DNA of 64,000 nt from NCBI GenBank assembly GCA_009761415.1, contig QUOL01000006.1, positions 1,302,001 through 1,366,000 on the forward strand, in the 5' to 3' direction. Source of the stretch: Sarcomyxa edulis (Eukaryota > Basidiomycota > Agaricomycetes > Agaricales > Mycenaceae). Positions 45,577 to 57,831 of the stretch are shown piece by piece. A model generated the notes under the pieces. It searched no databases. It was given only the letters and a program-made list of their open reading frames with translations, and was not told the origin of the DNA. How positions within the stretch are numbered: position 1 is the first letter of the stretch; every line of letters begins with the position of its first letter. A program made the position numbers and the translations under genes.

Positions 45577-48289
45577 ACAAAAAAAAACGCCAGTCTATTT
45601 TTCTCCTCCCTGGCCGTCCGTGTTTCCTTTTCCCCTACTAAATCAAGGAAAAGTGGACACCGACGTTCCTTCTGGGTCTTTTTATACGAAACGATACCCA
45701 AATCACGGTCATGTGCATATTTAGGGACAATGAAGATATGACATTGGATCGTCTGCTTTCTTGGTTCTTGAATTTATTCAATATTTCGATGTTGACGCTG
45801 TTGTTTTTCTGTAAATCACCTTTAGGACACGAGACTTGTCATCTTACTATCGAGAGATGTTTGCTTTGCTTCCAAGTACACTATATCGGAGGATTCATTA
45901 TCATTATCAATCCATTATCCCAGGCTGCTGCGTCAGGTTTTAAATTTGCACCTTCAAGGATCTTCAAGTTCCGGATGGGCTCACAATCACCATCTGGGAA
46001 ATCAGGGGACGTGGGGAAGGTTTATGGTGGTTGTGGGGAATTATTGACATATAACTCTCCCCGATCTCACTAGCTAAAGTACCGCAGCAACTGACCTGCA
46101 ACATCAGTCACCGGCACCATTCAGATTCAGTGGACTCTTGAAAAAGGGGCGACCATTCGAAGTTCGAAGGATATATAGGTTTGTCTAGACTCTAGATCGT
46201 TGGAGGAGTCTGTAGCAGGTGAGTCCCTCTGTAACTGGTTGAATGACCTGACGAGGTACGCATGACATTGGATTGCTTCTCTGATTATGGCAAATTCCCA
46301 TGCCTATTCCATGTATGTACGACTCCAGTCTCCAATGATCAAATCTTTATCCCTAAATGACTATTCTTGGACAGATAGATATGTATATACAGCGCATCTA
46401 GTACGGGTGCGATGCGGTGATATCCATATCATAGGCATACTTAATATCCGACGGAGAGACATGGATGGTCATTGCCATCAACGTGCGTCTTTTTGCTAAT
46501 TCTGGCTACTGATGCTGAACATGGTGATTCACTGATGCCGCACGCACCACCGTGACACTTTTAGTTATCTCACCCTGGGTCTGCTGCACTTGTCATCCGA
46601 CCGAGTAGTCATTTAAGACTGAATGCATAATGCCCCGCTCTTGCACTTATCTCTTATCTTTCGTCTTGAGTTACGGAGCAAGGATGATAGCCATAGTTCA
46701 ACGCAAGCCACAATACAATGCAATATGGAGTCGGCGGAACGTCAGTCGCGATCGGGGGTTTCTTCGCAGCACCATGACACTCACACTCACACTAGCGTCA
46801 ACTTACCTCCAAAGTCAAGTGCCGGTGAGTGCTTGGCTACTAGCGTCATTACCGTACGCGTCTTGTTATCGCTCAAGTTTTTTTCTGTTTGCTTCCTCGC
46901 GATCCTCAACACGCTGCGTCTCCTCTCCTCCCCTCTTCGTCCACATCTTACGTCCATGCATGATCATGAAACGGTCTCCGCGTGTCCGAGTCCCAGTCTT
47001 AACCTCCAAAACCTTGGCAGTGGCATATGTATCTAGCAAGGGGGCTGGGCCTCCGATATCGATACCGCTGTTCGCGGGCGGCGGCGATGGCAGATGCAAA
47101 GTCCAAGTTTAAGAAGGATGAAACCTCTTCGTTTCCTTTTCTGACTTGGGCGCTAGTACGACTGAAACCGAGCCTTCTTGCGCAATAGGAAATTTTATTG
47201 CCACTTTGACACTTTGACGCTAGCTATCCGCGCGTTAGTACTATGTGGTTTCACTTGGCTCTGCTTCCCTCCTTACTACCTTCCCTCCCTCTAGAGCGAC
47301 ATGGGCTCCGGGAGGGGTGGGAGCGGGGCGGCAGGGGGGGCATCGATATCTCGACTGTGCTTTTCGAGACTGATCGACGAAGGAGATCTCTAGATTTCGA
47401 GTTCGAAAGTGTTGCTAATTCCTGAATGAAAATTCCATCTATAGACTCAAGTCCACTGACACCAACACTGGCACCAACACTGGCACCAACACTACCTCAC
47501 CACTTTTCTTTCTCGCTATCCTAATCAACGCATCTAGGAACCACCACCACCCACCCCCCTTCTCCTCCCTGGCTTCTCAATCTGAGCTGATCCTTCCGAA
47601 CCTGAACCTCACACCAGTGGCACATGTACAAAAGCAGATTTTGGACTTGATCTTAGTCTTAGTCTTGGCACCGATACATCTGAATCACGATACACCCACA
47701 CCACACCCTATAGCTATAGTAAGTAAAAGGAGAAGTGGGGAAGAGGGGAGCTTCCCCGCACTAGCTAGATCACTGGCAACCATGATCCATGAGTGACCGA
47801 CTCGGACTCGGGAAATTAAACTATCTCCCCTTCCCCTTCTCAACCCCTCCCCTGCCCTAACATTAACATTAACATCGGATCTCACTTGCCTCCCCCTGTT
47901 CCCTGTTAGTGGTACTTTCCCACCGATCCTATATCCCTCCTCCCTCCCATGTCTAGGCCCCACGGGTCTGATCAGTTGCCCTCTGTACTATCTGGATTCT
48001 GGCGTCATTAAGAGCCAAGGATTTGTATACACATCTATACTTACTGATAGTTTGGACATTCACGGGTTCATACCCATCTTCGTATACGATCCGGTACGGT
48101 ACTTATTTAGTATCAATCCACTAGTGGTATGATCATCGATGTATGTCGATATACACCGTCACTTGCCCCTTCTTCCCTCTTGCGCATCGCACACTTCCGA
48201 GTCTCAACTCCAGCCGTCTGTACGTACCTTTTGTCCTCGAGACTGAAACTTGAGATACACAGGCATCCATATGACCACGATCAGAGTTC
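45577..48289. other. Gene-poor interval of about 2.7 kb
   Basis: Nothing with coding support. A triple repeat of caacactggcac lies near 47461-47490. Many short pyrimidine-rich runs occur at 47500-47950. Frames such as 46630-47112 overlap in several phases and look random. Confidence 0.4.
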
Positions 48290-50230
48290 AGCTATGTACC
48301 CAAGTATAGCACGGTGGGTGCCGGTTGATCATGGGTTCGCGTTTCGGGTCTTTCCTAGGTAGGTCTTTGTGAACTTGCGCAATATGAAGGCGCTCGGTCC
48401 CTGTATAGTATGGGGGAGGTCCGCCCGAGAATCCAAAAGGACGGAACAGAATGTGTATCGATCGTACCACTTGAAGACATAGACATAGCTATAGAGTCGT
48501 TGCTTCTTCAGGAAATGTACGGTATCCGTACGCGTGCCAGTGTCCAGTGCGGGATCGATTTCGGGTCTTTCCTAGGTAGGTCTTTGTGAACTTGCGCAAT
48601 ATGAAGGCGCTCGGTTCCTGTATGGGATAGGGAGGTCCGCCCGAGAAGAGGACGGAAGAGACATAGAACAGATCTCGATCATACCACTTGAAGACATAGA
48701 CATAGAGTCATTGCTTCGAACCAAGAGGACATACATGGATTACGATCATTCGGTAGATGATCGTAATCTATGTATGATAGGAACGTACCGTACGGTACGC
48801 GTGCAAATGACTGTGTTGCACCTGGTAGGTCCAGTGCGGGATAACGTTTTGGTTTTGGTTTCGGGTAGGTCTTTGTGAAGTTGCGCAATATGAAGGCGCT
48901 CGCCGGTCCCAATATGGGATGAGGGGAGGTCCGCCCGAGAAGACTCGGAGGACGTGGCGTGATAGTGTAACTGTTGCACCTGGTAGGTCCAGTGTCCAGT
49001 GCGGGTTAACGTCAGATTAGGGTTCGGGTCCGGGTTCGCACTCGAAGACATAGCTATAGAGTTGTTGCTTCTTCAGGAAACGTACGGTAGTAACGGTACG
49101 CGTGCAAGTGTTCAGTGCGGGTTCACGTTTTGGGTCTTTGTGTAGTTGCGATATGAACTTGTTATGTATATGAAGGCGCTCGGTCCTAATATAGTATGGG
49201 GGAGGTCCGCCCGAGAAGAGGACAGAAGGAAAGATATCGATCAGACATAGAGTCATTGCTTCTTCAGGAAACGTACGGTAGTAACGGTACTCGTACGCGT
49301 GTCAGTACGCATGCAGGTGTTGCACTTGGTAGGTCCAGTGTCCTGTGTGGGTTCGGGGTAACGTCACGGTTTTGGATTCGGGTCTTTGTTGACTAGGTAG
49401 GTCTTTGTGAAGCTGCGCAATATGAAGGCGCTCAATCCCTGTATAGTATGGGAGGTCCGCCCGAGAACACATAGAAGAGATATCAGACCAATTGAAGACA
49501 TAGAGTCATTGCTTCTTCAGGAAACGTACGGTAGTAACGGTACAGTGTTGCACCTGGTAGGTCCAGTGTCCAGTGCGGGATAACGTCACGATATCGGGAT
49601 CGGGTACTTGTTAGGTAGGTCTTTGTAAAGTTGCGATATGAACTTGTTATGTATATGAAGGCGCTCGGTCCTAATATAGTATGGGGGAGGTCCGCCCGAG
49701 AAGAGGACGGAAGAGAGGAAATATTGATCAGACCGATTGAAGACATAGGGTCGTTGCTTCGAACCAAGAGGTACATAGACATAGAGTCGTTGCTTCTTCA
49801 GGAAGTGTACGGTATTGTTGCACCTGGTAGGTCCATTGTCCAGTGCGGGTTTGGGTTAACGTCACGGTTTCGGTTTTGCAATTTGGGATCGGGATCGGGT
49901 CATTCTTTGTTGAGTAGGTAGGTCTTTCCGAACTTGCGCGATATGAAGTTGTTATGAAGGCGCTCGGTCCCAGTATGGGATAGAGGAAACGCGCTCGATC
50001 TCATTTGCGGGGGGTATGGGGGAGGTCCGCCCGAGAACAGAACGGAAGAAAGGAGATATCGATCATACGAGACATAGAGTAGAGTCGTTCAGTGCTTCGA
50101 ACCCAAAGAGCGTTGAACGTCGATATCGAACCAAGAGAACGTCGATATCTACTCAATAGGAAGTTAGGAAGTTAGGAACGTACATCCGCGCGCGTGCTGG
50201 TGTTGCACCTGGTAGGTCCAGTGTCTGGAC
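48290..50230. repeat. Complex degenerate tandem array, about seven units of 217-299 bp
   Basis: The landmark gaaggcgctc recurs at about 48386, 48603, 48892, 49172, 49424, 49657 and 49956. Each copy is followed 30-45 bases later by gtccgcccgaga (about 80 bases later in the last unit, which carries a short insertion) and then by the blocks gttgcttcttcaggaa, cgtacggta, gttgcacctggtaggtccag, taacgtcacgg and aggtaggtctttgtgaa. Block order is kept but blocks drop in and out, so unit length varies. There is no open frame across units. The core gtaccgtacggtac near 48785 is a perfect palindrome. Confidence 0.85.
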
Positions 50231-52366
50231 TCTTGATAGATCGCCCTCAAGGCTTCCCCATCTCATCTTCTGTGCCAGTTTCAAATTGCGGATACGATAC
50301 GGATTCGATACGGATTCGATACGGAGAGGTACCGGGTCTGCTTCGGTTGAATCGGATTCACCGTTCGGAATCGGGTTATTCTCGACAAGACAGCGGCACT
50401 GGCATTGGCAGTGAAAATGGAGTCGAGCGCTCGTCTTGAGTCTAAAACTAGCATTGAAATCTTCATGATCAGGTAGTGGTAGGTTGAATTCAGCGGAGCG
50501 GTGTGGTGGGAATACACCGGCGACCGCGATGTGACACCTTGAAGTAAGGAAGGTAAGATAAGAGAATTCACTTCGTTGTTTTAGCGAGAGATAAGGCCTG
50601 CATGTCAGGAATCAGGAATCAGAGGGTTCGACCGAATCAAATCAGCAGTCACGATCACTCAGACTAAGACTAACATACTGTATACATGAAGGGAAGTCAA
50701 CAGTCCAGCAAGGGAGCATCTACATGTTGCATTTGGTTATTGGTTCGTTCAGATTCGAATTCAGATTAGAAACAGGATTGGAAGGAATAGGAATGGGAAT
50801 TCGCAAATGTTGAATCATGAATATTCGATCGTACTATAGTACTTGGAATTTCGCCATTCGCTTAGAGAGGGAGGGGGAGGTGTATCATGCGTTGAGAAGT
50901 ACATTCTGTTAGGTAGAATTATCGAGGGTTTGGTATGGTATAGTAGAGATGACTGTCAACTGATAGATGGGATGGCCGACGCCGAGCGTGACGGGACGAA
51001 AGAAAAGGAAAGTATACCCCAATCTCAAGCCCCGAGACCAAACCCCAAGACGCTGACTCGCGGGAAGTCGCAAAACCCGTTCGTATGAATAGCCACTAGC
51101 TTGAGTCCCCAAGTACGAGTATATATCAATAGCCATTCAAAAAAAGCAAACGTTAACTCAAAGAGAATTCAAAGATAATCTATATCATCGACGATCATAG
51201 CCACCCCAAACACGGACTTGACTCTTGCTTTTTAGCTCGAGGGGAGTAAATAAGGAGGGGGGATAAAGGTTAAGTTCAAACTATGTAGGTAGCATTGGCA
51301 CGAGCTTGAGTTGGGATGGGATTGGTGGGCTGGTGCGAAAGAACGCCGGGGAAGGTGAGCATACATACAATAATAGTATTTGGTGGGTGAATGAGGAGGC
51401 TCAGAGTGCGGTTGCGGTTGCGAAAAAAGGGATGTATTCAGTACGGGCGTATTAGAGCCAAGGGCCACCGTTAGAGCTGAGAGATTCACAGTATGGATAT
51501 TACCGCTGAGTGCTGAGAATATACACGTAGATACTGATACTGATTGGAGATATGTTGTACCATGCCACAGCGGGATTTTCGCTGGTGGACATACACAAAA
51601 AATAGAACCATGCCACACTGGCAAATCGGCATCCATGCATGCCACAGGACACAGGTCGGCATCCGGGGATCGGAATCGGAGTCGGAGGGAGTTGGAGGTG
51701 CATGGTGCTGGCTGGTCTTTGTTTGGAACGAGGTGTGGTGAGTTCCCGGAGAAGATGGGATGGGATGGTTGACGAGGGGGCACTGCACTGCATGCTGGAG
51801 TGATCCGAGGTGTGACGCAGACCAGAAAAGAAAAGTTGGATGGGTGGGCGCCTACGTCCGCGATTACATACGCTCCGAATGCACGTCGGACTGAGCAGGG
51901 CAGGACAGGGCAGGGAAGAAGTACCAAGGGAAAGACTAAAAACAGGACATCCTTGAGGCCACACACTCGCCAAGTTGATGGGTTCGGTGAGGGAATTCGA
52001 ACGTTACAGTTACAGTACGAGTGACCGTAACTTCGAATCGTATCGTGCCAGATCCAAATCTATGACTATGTGGGTTGTGTCACATCTCTATCTAGGTTGG
52101 TTCTGTGCATGGATTCCGGAAACGGCCTTTGCGGAAAATTTCACCGACAAGATGAGCCGAGACCAAGCAGGGACAAATAAGGATTTATTCGGTGAGGTGC
52201 AGAGGGAAGTTGATTAGTTTGTGTTCCTTTATAACGGACTGGTATCTTTGCGACGATGGACATCCTCAATTGCTAACAGCAGTAGCTAGTAGCAGTAGCA
52301 GCACGCTCAGGCTAGTCGCCAGTCGCGTCAAACACCATCCACTTCCTACCTCCCTCTTCGCCCACG
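50231..52366. other. Gene-free interval
   Basis: No supported gene. Small repeats (gatacggattc three times near 50290-50325) and a GC-richer stretch at 51640-51960 occur. Open frames at 51232-51973 on the minus strand lie in two phases over the same bases and lack family motifs. The last part is the leader of the gene at 52367. Confidence 0.35.
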
Positions 52367-53512
52367 ATGCGTCCTATCCTCAAACGCTCCTCCGCATCCA
52401 GCTCTCCCTCATACACACCCCCCCATGCCCCATCACACACCTCCCATCCCTCTTCCCACCCCAATGCCCACTCCTCCTCCCACCCCCACCAACCCCACCA
52501 CGCAGTCCACTTCCCCCCACAACCCTCCCTAACCCGAACATTCTCAGCCCACTCCTCATCCATCTACGACCGCACCCCTATCGCCGTCACTCCCAACTCG
52601 TGCGCTCTCCCTGAACGGGGGTGTCCTGGGAGGACTTATACCCTAGACGAGTCTACGAGTGGGAATGGTGGGAATGGGGGTGGGGGTATGGCGCGGGCCC
52701 GTCGTGGACATCCAAGTAACGGACGGGATTTACACCCGAGGGCGTTGGGGTTGGGGTTTCATCATAATCATAATCCTCATCCGAGTCCTGAAAAACAAAA
52801 CGTCAATATCACCGCCAACGACACCGCCTCTACCCGTGGTGGCTTCCCAGCCCTCCCAGCGCTGATCCCAGACCTCTCATCAGCGTCCGAGTCAGATGAG
52901 AGCGATGGGTTCGTCAGTCCTCCCCAATACCAGTATCAGGATCAAGAGGCATCGTCGGCGTATTATACGAGTGGGAGTGTCACTTATCGACGTGTTTCGC
53001 TTTCACCTGGAGGTGTGGGTGGGGGGGAGCAGTACCCACCTCCGTTGTCGTTTCTACCACACCCGCCCTCACCACCGTCTCATTCGCATTCGCATTCGCA
53101 TGCTCACGGCCGTCCTCATGCACGGTCGCTTGATGAGGATGAGCAAGTGCAAGTTCAACGACGCCGTCGAGATCGAAGACGGTCCCGCTCCCGATCCCGT
53201 TCACGCTCAAGAGACCGTGTGCGGACTATCGCTACCGTCGCTATACAGGACGAAGAGGACGAGTACTATGACCCTCTCCCCCTTCCTTCTTCACCTTCCC
53301 CATTCCCTTCTCATTCTCCGTCTTTATTCCCTGCCACATCCCCTTCTCTCTACCCATCACCGTCGCTATCACTATCCCCCTCACCATCAATACCAAAACC
53401 CCTCCGCAAACCCAGTAACCGCAAATCAGCGCTGTGTAGGACGTTACCGAGTATAGGGTTGGATGTTATTATGGATGATCCTGTGGATGGGGGGTGTTTG
53501 GGTGGGTTTTAG
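52367..53512 (+). CDS. Intronless His/Ser/Pro-rich conserved hypothetical protein
   Basis: A single exon codes 381 aa. After MRPILKRSS and a run of Ser/Pro/His (HPHQPHH) comes a compact segment, AVHFPPQPSLTRTFSAHSSSIYDRTPI, ending in CALPERGCPGRTY. I associate this with conserved basidiomycete proteins of unknown function. The rest is low complexity: Gly-rich, then PDLSSASESDESDGFVSPPQYQ, a histidine run (SHSHSHSHAHGRPHAR), an Arg/Ser region (RRRDRRRSRSRSRSRSRDR) like that of splicing-related proteins, and a C-terminal SALCRTLPSIGLDVIMDDP. Nuclear location is likely from the RS block, but this is inference. It stands alone in a repeat-rich region. Absence of introns sets it apart from its neighbours. 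Confidence 0.65.
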   Translation: MRPILKRSSASSSPSYTPPHAPSHTSHPSSHPNAHSSSHPHQPHHAVHFPPQPSLTRTFSAHSSSIYDRTPIAVTPNSCALPERGCPGRTYTLDESTSGNGGNGGGGMARARRGHPSNGRDLHPRALGLGFHHNHNPHPSPEKQNVNITANDTASTRGGFPALPALIPDLSSASESDESDGFVSPPQYQYQDQEASSAYYTSGSVTYRRVSLSPGGVGGGEQYPPPLSFLPHPPSPPSHSHSHSHAHGRPHARSLDEDEQVQVQRRRRDRRRSRSRSRSRSRDRVRTIATVAIQDEEDEYYDPLPLPSSPSPFPSHSPSLFPATSPSLYPSPSLSLSPSPSIPKPLRKPSNRKSALCRTLPSIGLDVIMDDPVDGGCLGGF

Positions 53513-53894
53513 GGTCGTGGTCGGGCGGGCGGGTCTTTTCGTTATTTCGTGGATGACGTTGTTGTTTAGGTCGAGGATGCTGTGGAAGGCGTTGGCGATG
53601 GCGGTATGTTATTTAGGCCGAGGACGTGGACGAGGACGTGGACGATGTCGAGGACGTTGGCGATGGCGATTGTTATGATTATTGACCCACGGGATGAATC
53701 GATGTTTTTCTCCTTTTCCAGATCCTGATCCTGATCCTTGAGCGTCCTCCTATCCTCGTATCGGTATCGCATGCTCTCGTTGGTTCTTCGTTTTCTCATG
53801 TCCCTCGATGGTCGATGGTAACAGCAGCCTCGATGACACATTGCATTGTTCATTGTCGAATTTCTCAGCGTATTCCTTTCCCTTCCGAGTCCTA
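53513..53894. other. 3' flank with a short cgaggacgtgga tandem repeat
   Basis: Near 53618-53665 a purine-rich 12-mer (cgaggacgtgga) repeats four times imperfectly. No gene. Confidence 0.45.
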
Positions 53895-56319
53895 TCGGTA
53901 TCGGTATGCACGAACTAACTTATTCGCGCTCACTTCCAATCACGCTTCATTCTCGATTTCTGACGTGGTTCGGTCGGGTCTCATTTCTCCTCGTCTCATC
54001 TCATCGAGCTGGAGCTCCCCATACCAAGTTCACTTCTCACTTCTCCTCTATCATCTATCTATCTTCACTCCTCTCTCTCCACTCATCTCAACGCATTTCA
54101 ACAATGGACCTTTTTCTTACTATTTAACATTAAGTTCCATATAATCCATATCCTCATCCCCCTCATCCATATCCACATCCTCATCCCCATCCTCATCCTC
54201 ATCCCCCTCATCCCCTCATCCTCCCATACATCCCCCTCATCCTCCCCATTTGAACGACAACGACCAAGCCAGGTGCATCTTTTTGTGTATACGTATACCC
54301 GCATATCCATATCCATATTCGTATCCATATTCGTATTCATCGTAGCACTCATTCATGTCCCACCCACTACCCTCTCTCTCCTCTCTCTTGTCTCGTCTCA
54401 TCTTTCCTGTCCTGTCCTGTCTCGTCTCAATCTCGTTCCACCCATGCTCTGTCCTGCTTTGTCCTGTCCTGCTCTGTTACGACCCCGTTATGATTCCCGT
54501 TACGATTCCAGTTACGATTCATATATATTATCGCTGTCACTGTCAGTCAGTGCACGTCTCCAGTCCAGTCTCATAATTTACTTTATCAGATCGCATATCC
54601 TCTCAGTCCACACTCAGTACTCAGTCTCAGTTCTAGTACGAGAACTCTTTATCTATCTATCTCTCGGACTCTTTTCGAACTCTTTTCGCACACAACCTCT
54701 CACTCTCAGTTGTACGCATGTGTATAATATCAGTACTCTCCATCCTTCCATCTATCTCATACTTAGACAACGGACTCGATATTGGACTCGGACTTGGACT
54801 CTGACTCGGACAATAACATTTTATTCTATGTTTTTGCACATCGATAGACCCGTTCCTCTGAGCGAAGATCCGGAGAGGAGAGGAGAAGAACAAGCCTCAG
54901 CCTCGAGCCTCAAGTCGAGTCTGAGTCTCGTCGTCACGGTCGTGCAATACGTTGCCGCCGCCGTTCATTGCATTTCATCGGTACAGGCTCGGTCTCTACG
55001 CAACGTCCAGAACCCCAGTACCAGTGCCTACCCCTACCCCTATATCCCTGGTACCCAGGCAGTATTAATGCATTGACGTCAGCGGGCTCGCATAATTGAA
55101 AGTAATTTCAAATTCTCTAAGGTCTTCCTCCTCGTACGTTCCAGCTGTGAGCTGTCGACGAAACGGACCCTCTTTCTAGGACCACGGCAGAAACGGACCC
55201 TCTTTCTGTTAGGACTGCTACCGCTTTACCAAACAGAATATACAAATTCTTTCGGTAGCGGATCGTGTTTGGGGGTGATGGGGAGAGGTGGTAGGGGAGA
55301 GGGTAGGTAGGACCTAGGTGGTAACTATGCATACTCGTCACTATCACCGTTTGCTGAACCCTGGTACTTTCTTTAGTCATACTCGTACTCGTATCCGTCA
55401 CGTACAGACGACGGTGACGGTGCTACATCTCCGGACTCGGAGGAACTCAAGTCATCCATGCCTGATGCTGTGGCACGAACTAGTACGAACTAGGAAGAGG
55501 CGGCGGCGCAGCCTAAGGCCTAAGGTGAATCATGCCCCATGCTTCATGCTTCGTGTCAGAGGATTTGTTACCAAGCATACTCATATGACGGGGGCTTGAA
55601 GCTTGAGAACCGGGCACGAACATGGATATGGATAGATCAGACGACGTTGTTACAGGTCCTTTCCTTCCAGGTTCCGAGCGATCGATAGCTTCCACTAGCA
55701 GGACCAACTTGAAGTTCAAGCTACCTCGTACGAAGGGACGGACGGACGGACGCGAATCACGAATTGCTGTTTGGAGGTAAGCCACTGCTACCAGTTTGTT
55801 ACCAACTTACCATATGCATATGACCGGGGGCTTAGACTCAGAGTTTGAGAACCGGGCACGGACATGTAGTCTCCCCGAGGCAGAGTAAACAATCCCTTGA
55901 AAGTTGAAACCGTCGTGCCTCGGGATGTTTACGGACACGGAAAGACAAGTCGACTTTGTTGCAGGTCCTTCCGAGCGATAGCTACGATGAGTCGACTTTC
56001 TAGGATCAGGACTGGGACTGGGACCAAGTTGTCTTCTCACCTCGTACGGACGGACGGACGCGAATCAGTCACTGCTATCTGGAGGTAAGACACTGCTGCG
56101 GACCAAGTTCAAGTCCAAGTCCAAGTTCAAGTTGCCATTTCAGACTCGGATGTCATCTCGGACGGACGGACGGACACGAATCAGTCAGTCAAGTTGCTTT
56201 CTGGAGGTAGGGCACTGCGTCTCCATCAATGCATTGCCTTGGCTTGTTACTTGATCCTTGACCGCGTTGGTGTCGGTGCTGTGGGCGTCTATGATATGCC
56301 TACGTCACGGTACATTCTT

Positions 56320-57180
56320 GCCAGTACGGTCCGAACATGAGGCCCTGGGCGGGGTGGCGCATACTTACCTGTAACACTGTCGGCACTTTGACGAGCCGAC
56401 CTGCGCTGGGTTGTGTCTGTGTTCGAGTCCGAGTTCGAGCTCTAGGAATCTGTATCTGGCAGTAACTCTCTCCGGATCTACCAACCTACTATGGGACGAG
56501 AACTTTCGAACTCTCGAAAGGCGAATCATCGATGGTGGGACTGGTCCTGTCGTCTCGGAAAGCCAATGTCAATGTTTATACGGTCATATCACTGCATCGA
56601 TGGACGCGATAATCGATCATACTGTATTGTTTGCGCCGGCTACTCAGGCTAATGTTGACCGTAGACCGTCGATAATCTGGCCACTGAAACGGCGATTTCG
56701 ATTTCGACATAAAAGCGATCATGCGTATATGGTTACCGATACCGACGGGCGCCTATGCTATGCCAGTGCGGTCCGAACGTGAGGCCCTCGGCGCGTACTC
56801 ACTAAGACCTGTCACACTGTCGGCACTTTGACGCTCCGACTGGCGCTGAAGCATGTTGCAGTGCTCTAGGAGTCTGGCAGTGCCAGTGAGTCTCTCTCCG
56901 GATCTACCTACCATGGGACGAAAGCCTTTGAACGGCGACTGACGAGCCACTGATGGCGGGACTGGATTGTGAACACCGGCACTGTCGTCTTGGGAAATCG
57001 AAGCGAATGTCAATGTCAATCTCAACGTCTATACGGTCGACGAGGCAATCGACTCTGTTGCGCCAGTTATGCAGGCCAATGTTGACCGTCGACCGTAGAT
57101 AATATGGCTACTGAAACCTCGATAATGATTTCGATTACAAAGCGGTCATGCTTATATGGTTCCTGATACGTCGAGGCAAT
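56320..57180. repeat. Two tandem units of about 430 bp
   Basis: The series (a)cggtccgaac, aggccct, gtcggcactttgacg, tctctctccgga, atgttgaccgt, tggccactgaaa and catgcgtatatggtt appears twice in the same order, about 430 bp apart. Related units occur at 62265-62700 and, shortened, at 62700-62900. Confidence 0.7.
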
Positions 57181-57665
57181 TGAAATCGCCATACTAGCAG
57201 TAGTAAGTCATTTTTTGGCGCTGACGTCCCGGTCAATGCTGACCGTCTTACTAACAGCGCAGAGCTATGTTGCGAACATTTCTCCCCAATTTCTCCCCCT
57301 CCCCGATGGTCTTAACGGTCTTGGCGTTTGCTTGGTGCGACAAGGATGCAAAGCGAGAGAACGAGAAAAGAGGGATCCTCCCTTCGTGGATCGCGACTGG
57401 CTCTAGCGGTGAAAGTCATTTCGGAAGCACGATATGGACGAGAACTGGACCGAGCGGCGTCGAAGGGCCCGACCACTGGCTTCAGGAACTCGAGTCTATG
57501 TAGCCATGTGGAAAGAAGAGACAATGGGGCGAACGATGGAGTCAATACGTTTTGTAAGGCCTCGTATTATATCCTTGTTTCGATCGCTAATCAACTGTCC
57601 TCAAGGATCCGAATACAACTCTCGATATCTTCCACGTCGGACAATACACACCGCAACGAATCTGG

Positions 57666-57673
57666 GTATATAT
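57666..57673 (+). promoter_or_regulatory. TATA box of the first secreted-protein gene
   Basis: TATATATA lies 166 bases before the ATG at 57832. The same box with the same flanks (ggg before, gggtct after) precedes the second copy, so the promoter was duplicated with the gene. Confidence 0.6.
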
Positions 57674-57831
57674 AGGGTCTCAAATGCGAGGGATTGTGCT
57701 TCAAGTCAGGTACTTCTCCTCCGAGTCTCGTTTCTCGTTTCTGCTGGTCAGAAAAAACAAGTCCAAGTTACATCTCGCGCTCTCTCTATTTATCTCAATC
57801 GTAACGACTACTATCACGAACACACGATACC

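Larger units (their letters stand above)
53895..57831. repeat. Duplicated non-coding unit, copy 1 (upstream of the first secreted-protein gene)
   Basis: Long stretches recur in the same order in copy 2 (60510-63675): cggtatgcacgaactaact at the left end, then the pyrimidine-rich block, tctatgtttttgcac, gcattgacgtca with gctcgcat, ggatcgtgtttgggggt, tgcatactcgtcac, runs of ggacggacgg, gccagtgcggtccgaacgt, and finally the TATA promoter of the gene. Sequence identity is patchy and copy 1 is about 770 bp longer. No frame inside is convincingly coding. A pyrimidine-rich microsatellite-like tract (catcctcatcc units) lies at 54150-54250. Confidence 0.75.

Noticed and set aside
46630..47112. 160-codon plus-strand frame
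   Set aside because: A second frame overlaps it in another phase, and neither has recognisable domains.
51232..51973. Minus-strand frames of 244 and 157 codons in different phases
   Set aside because: They overlap in different phases over Pro/Ser/Cys-biased sequence, with no family signature and no conserved pattern.
54273..55076. 267-codon plus-strand frame
   Set aside because: It runs through pyrimidine-rich simple sequence inside the duplicated unit. The second copy does not keep the frame.
55735..56175. Runs of ggacggacgg as a possible microsatellite element or binding array
   Set aside because: Short imperfect tetranucleotide runs within the larger repeat unit; not a separate feature.
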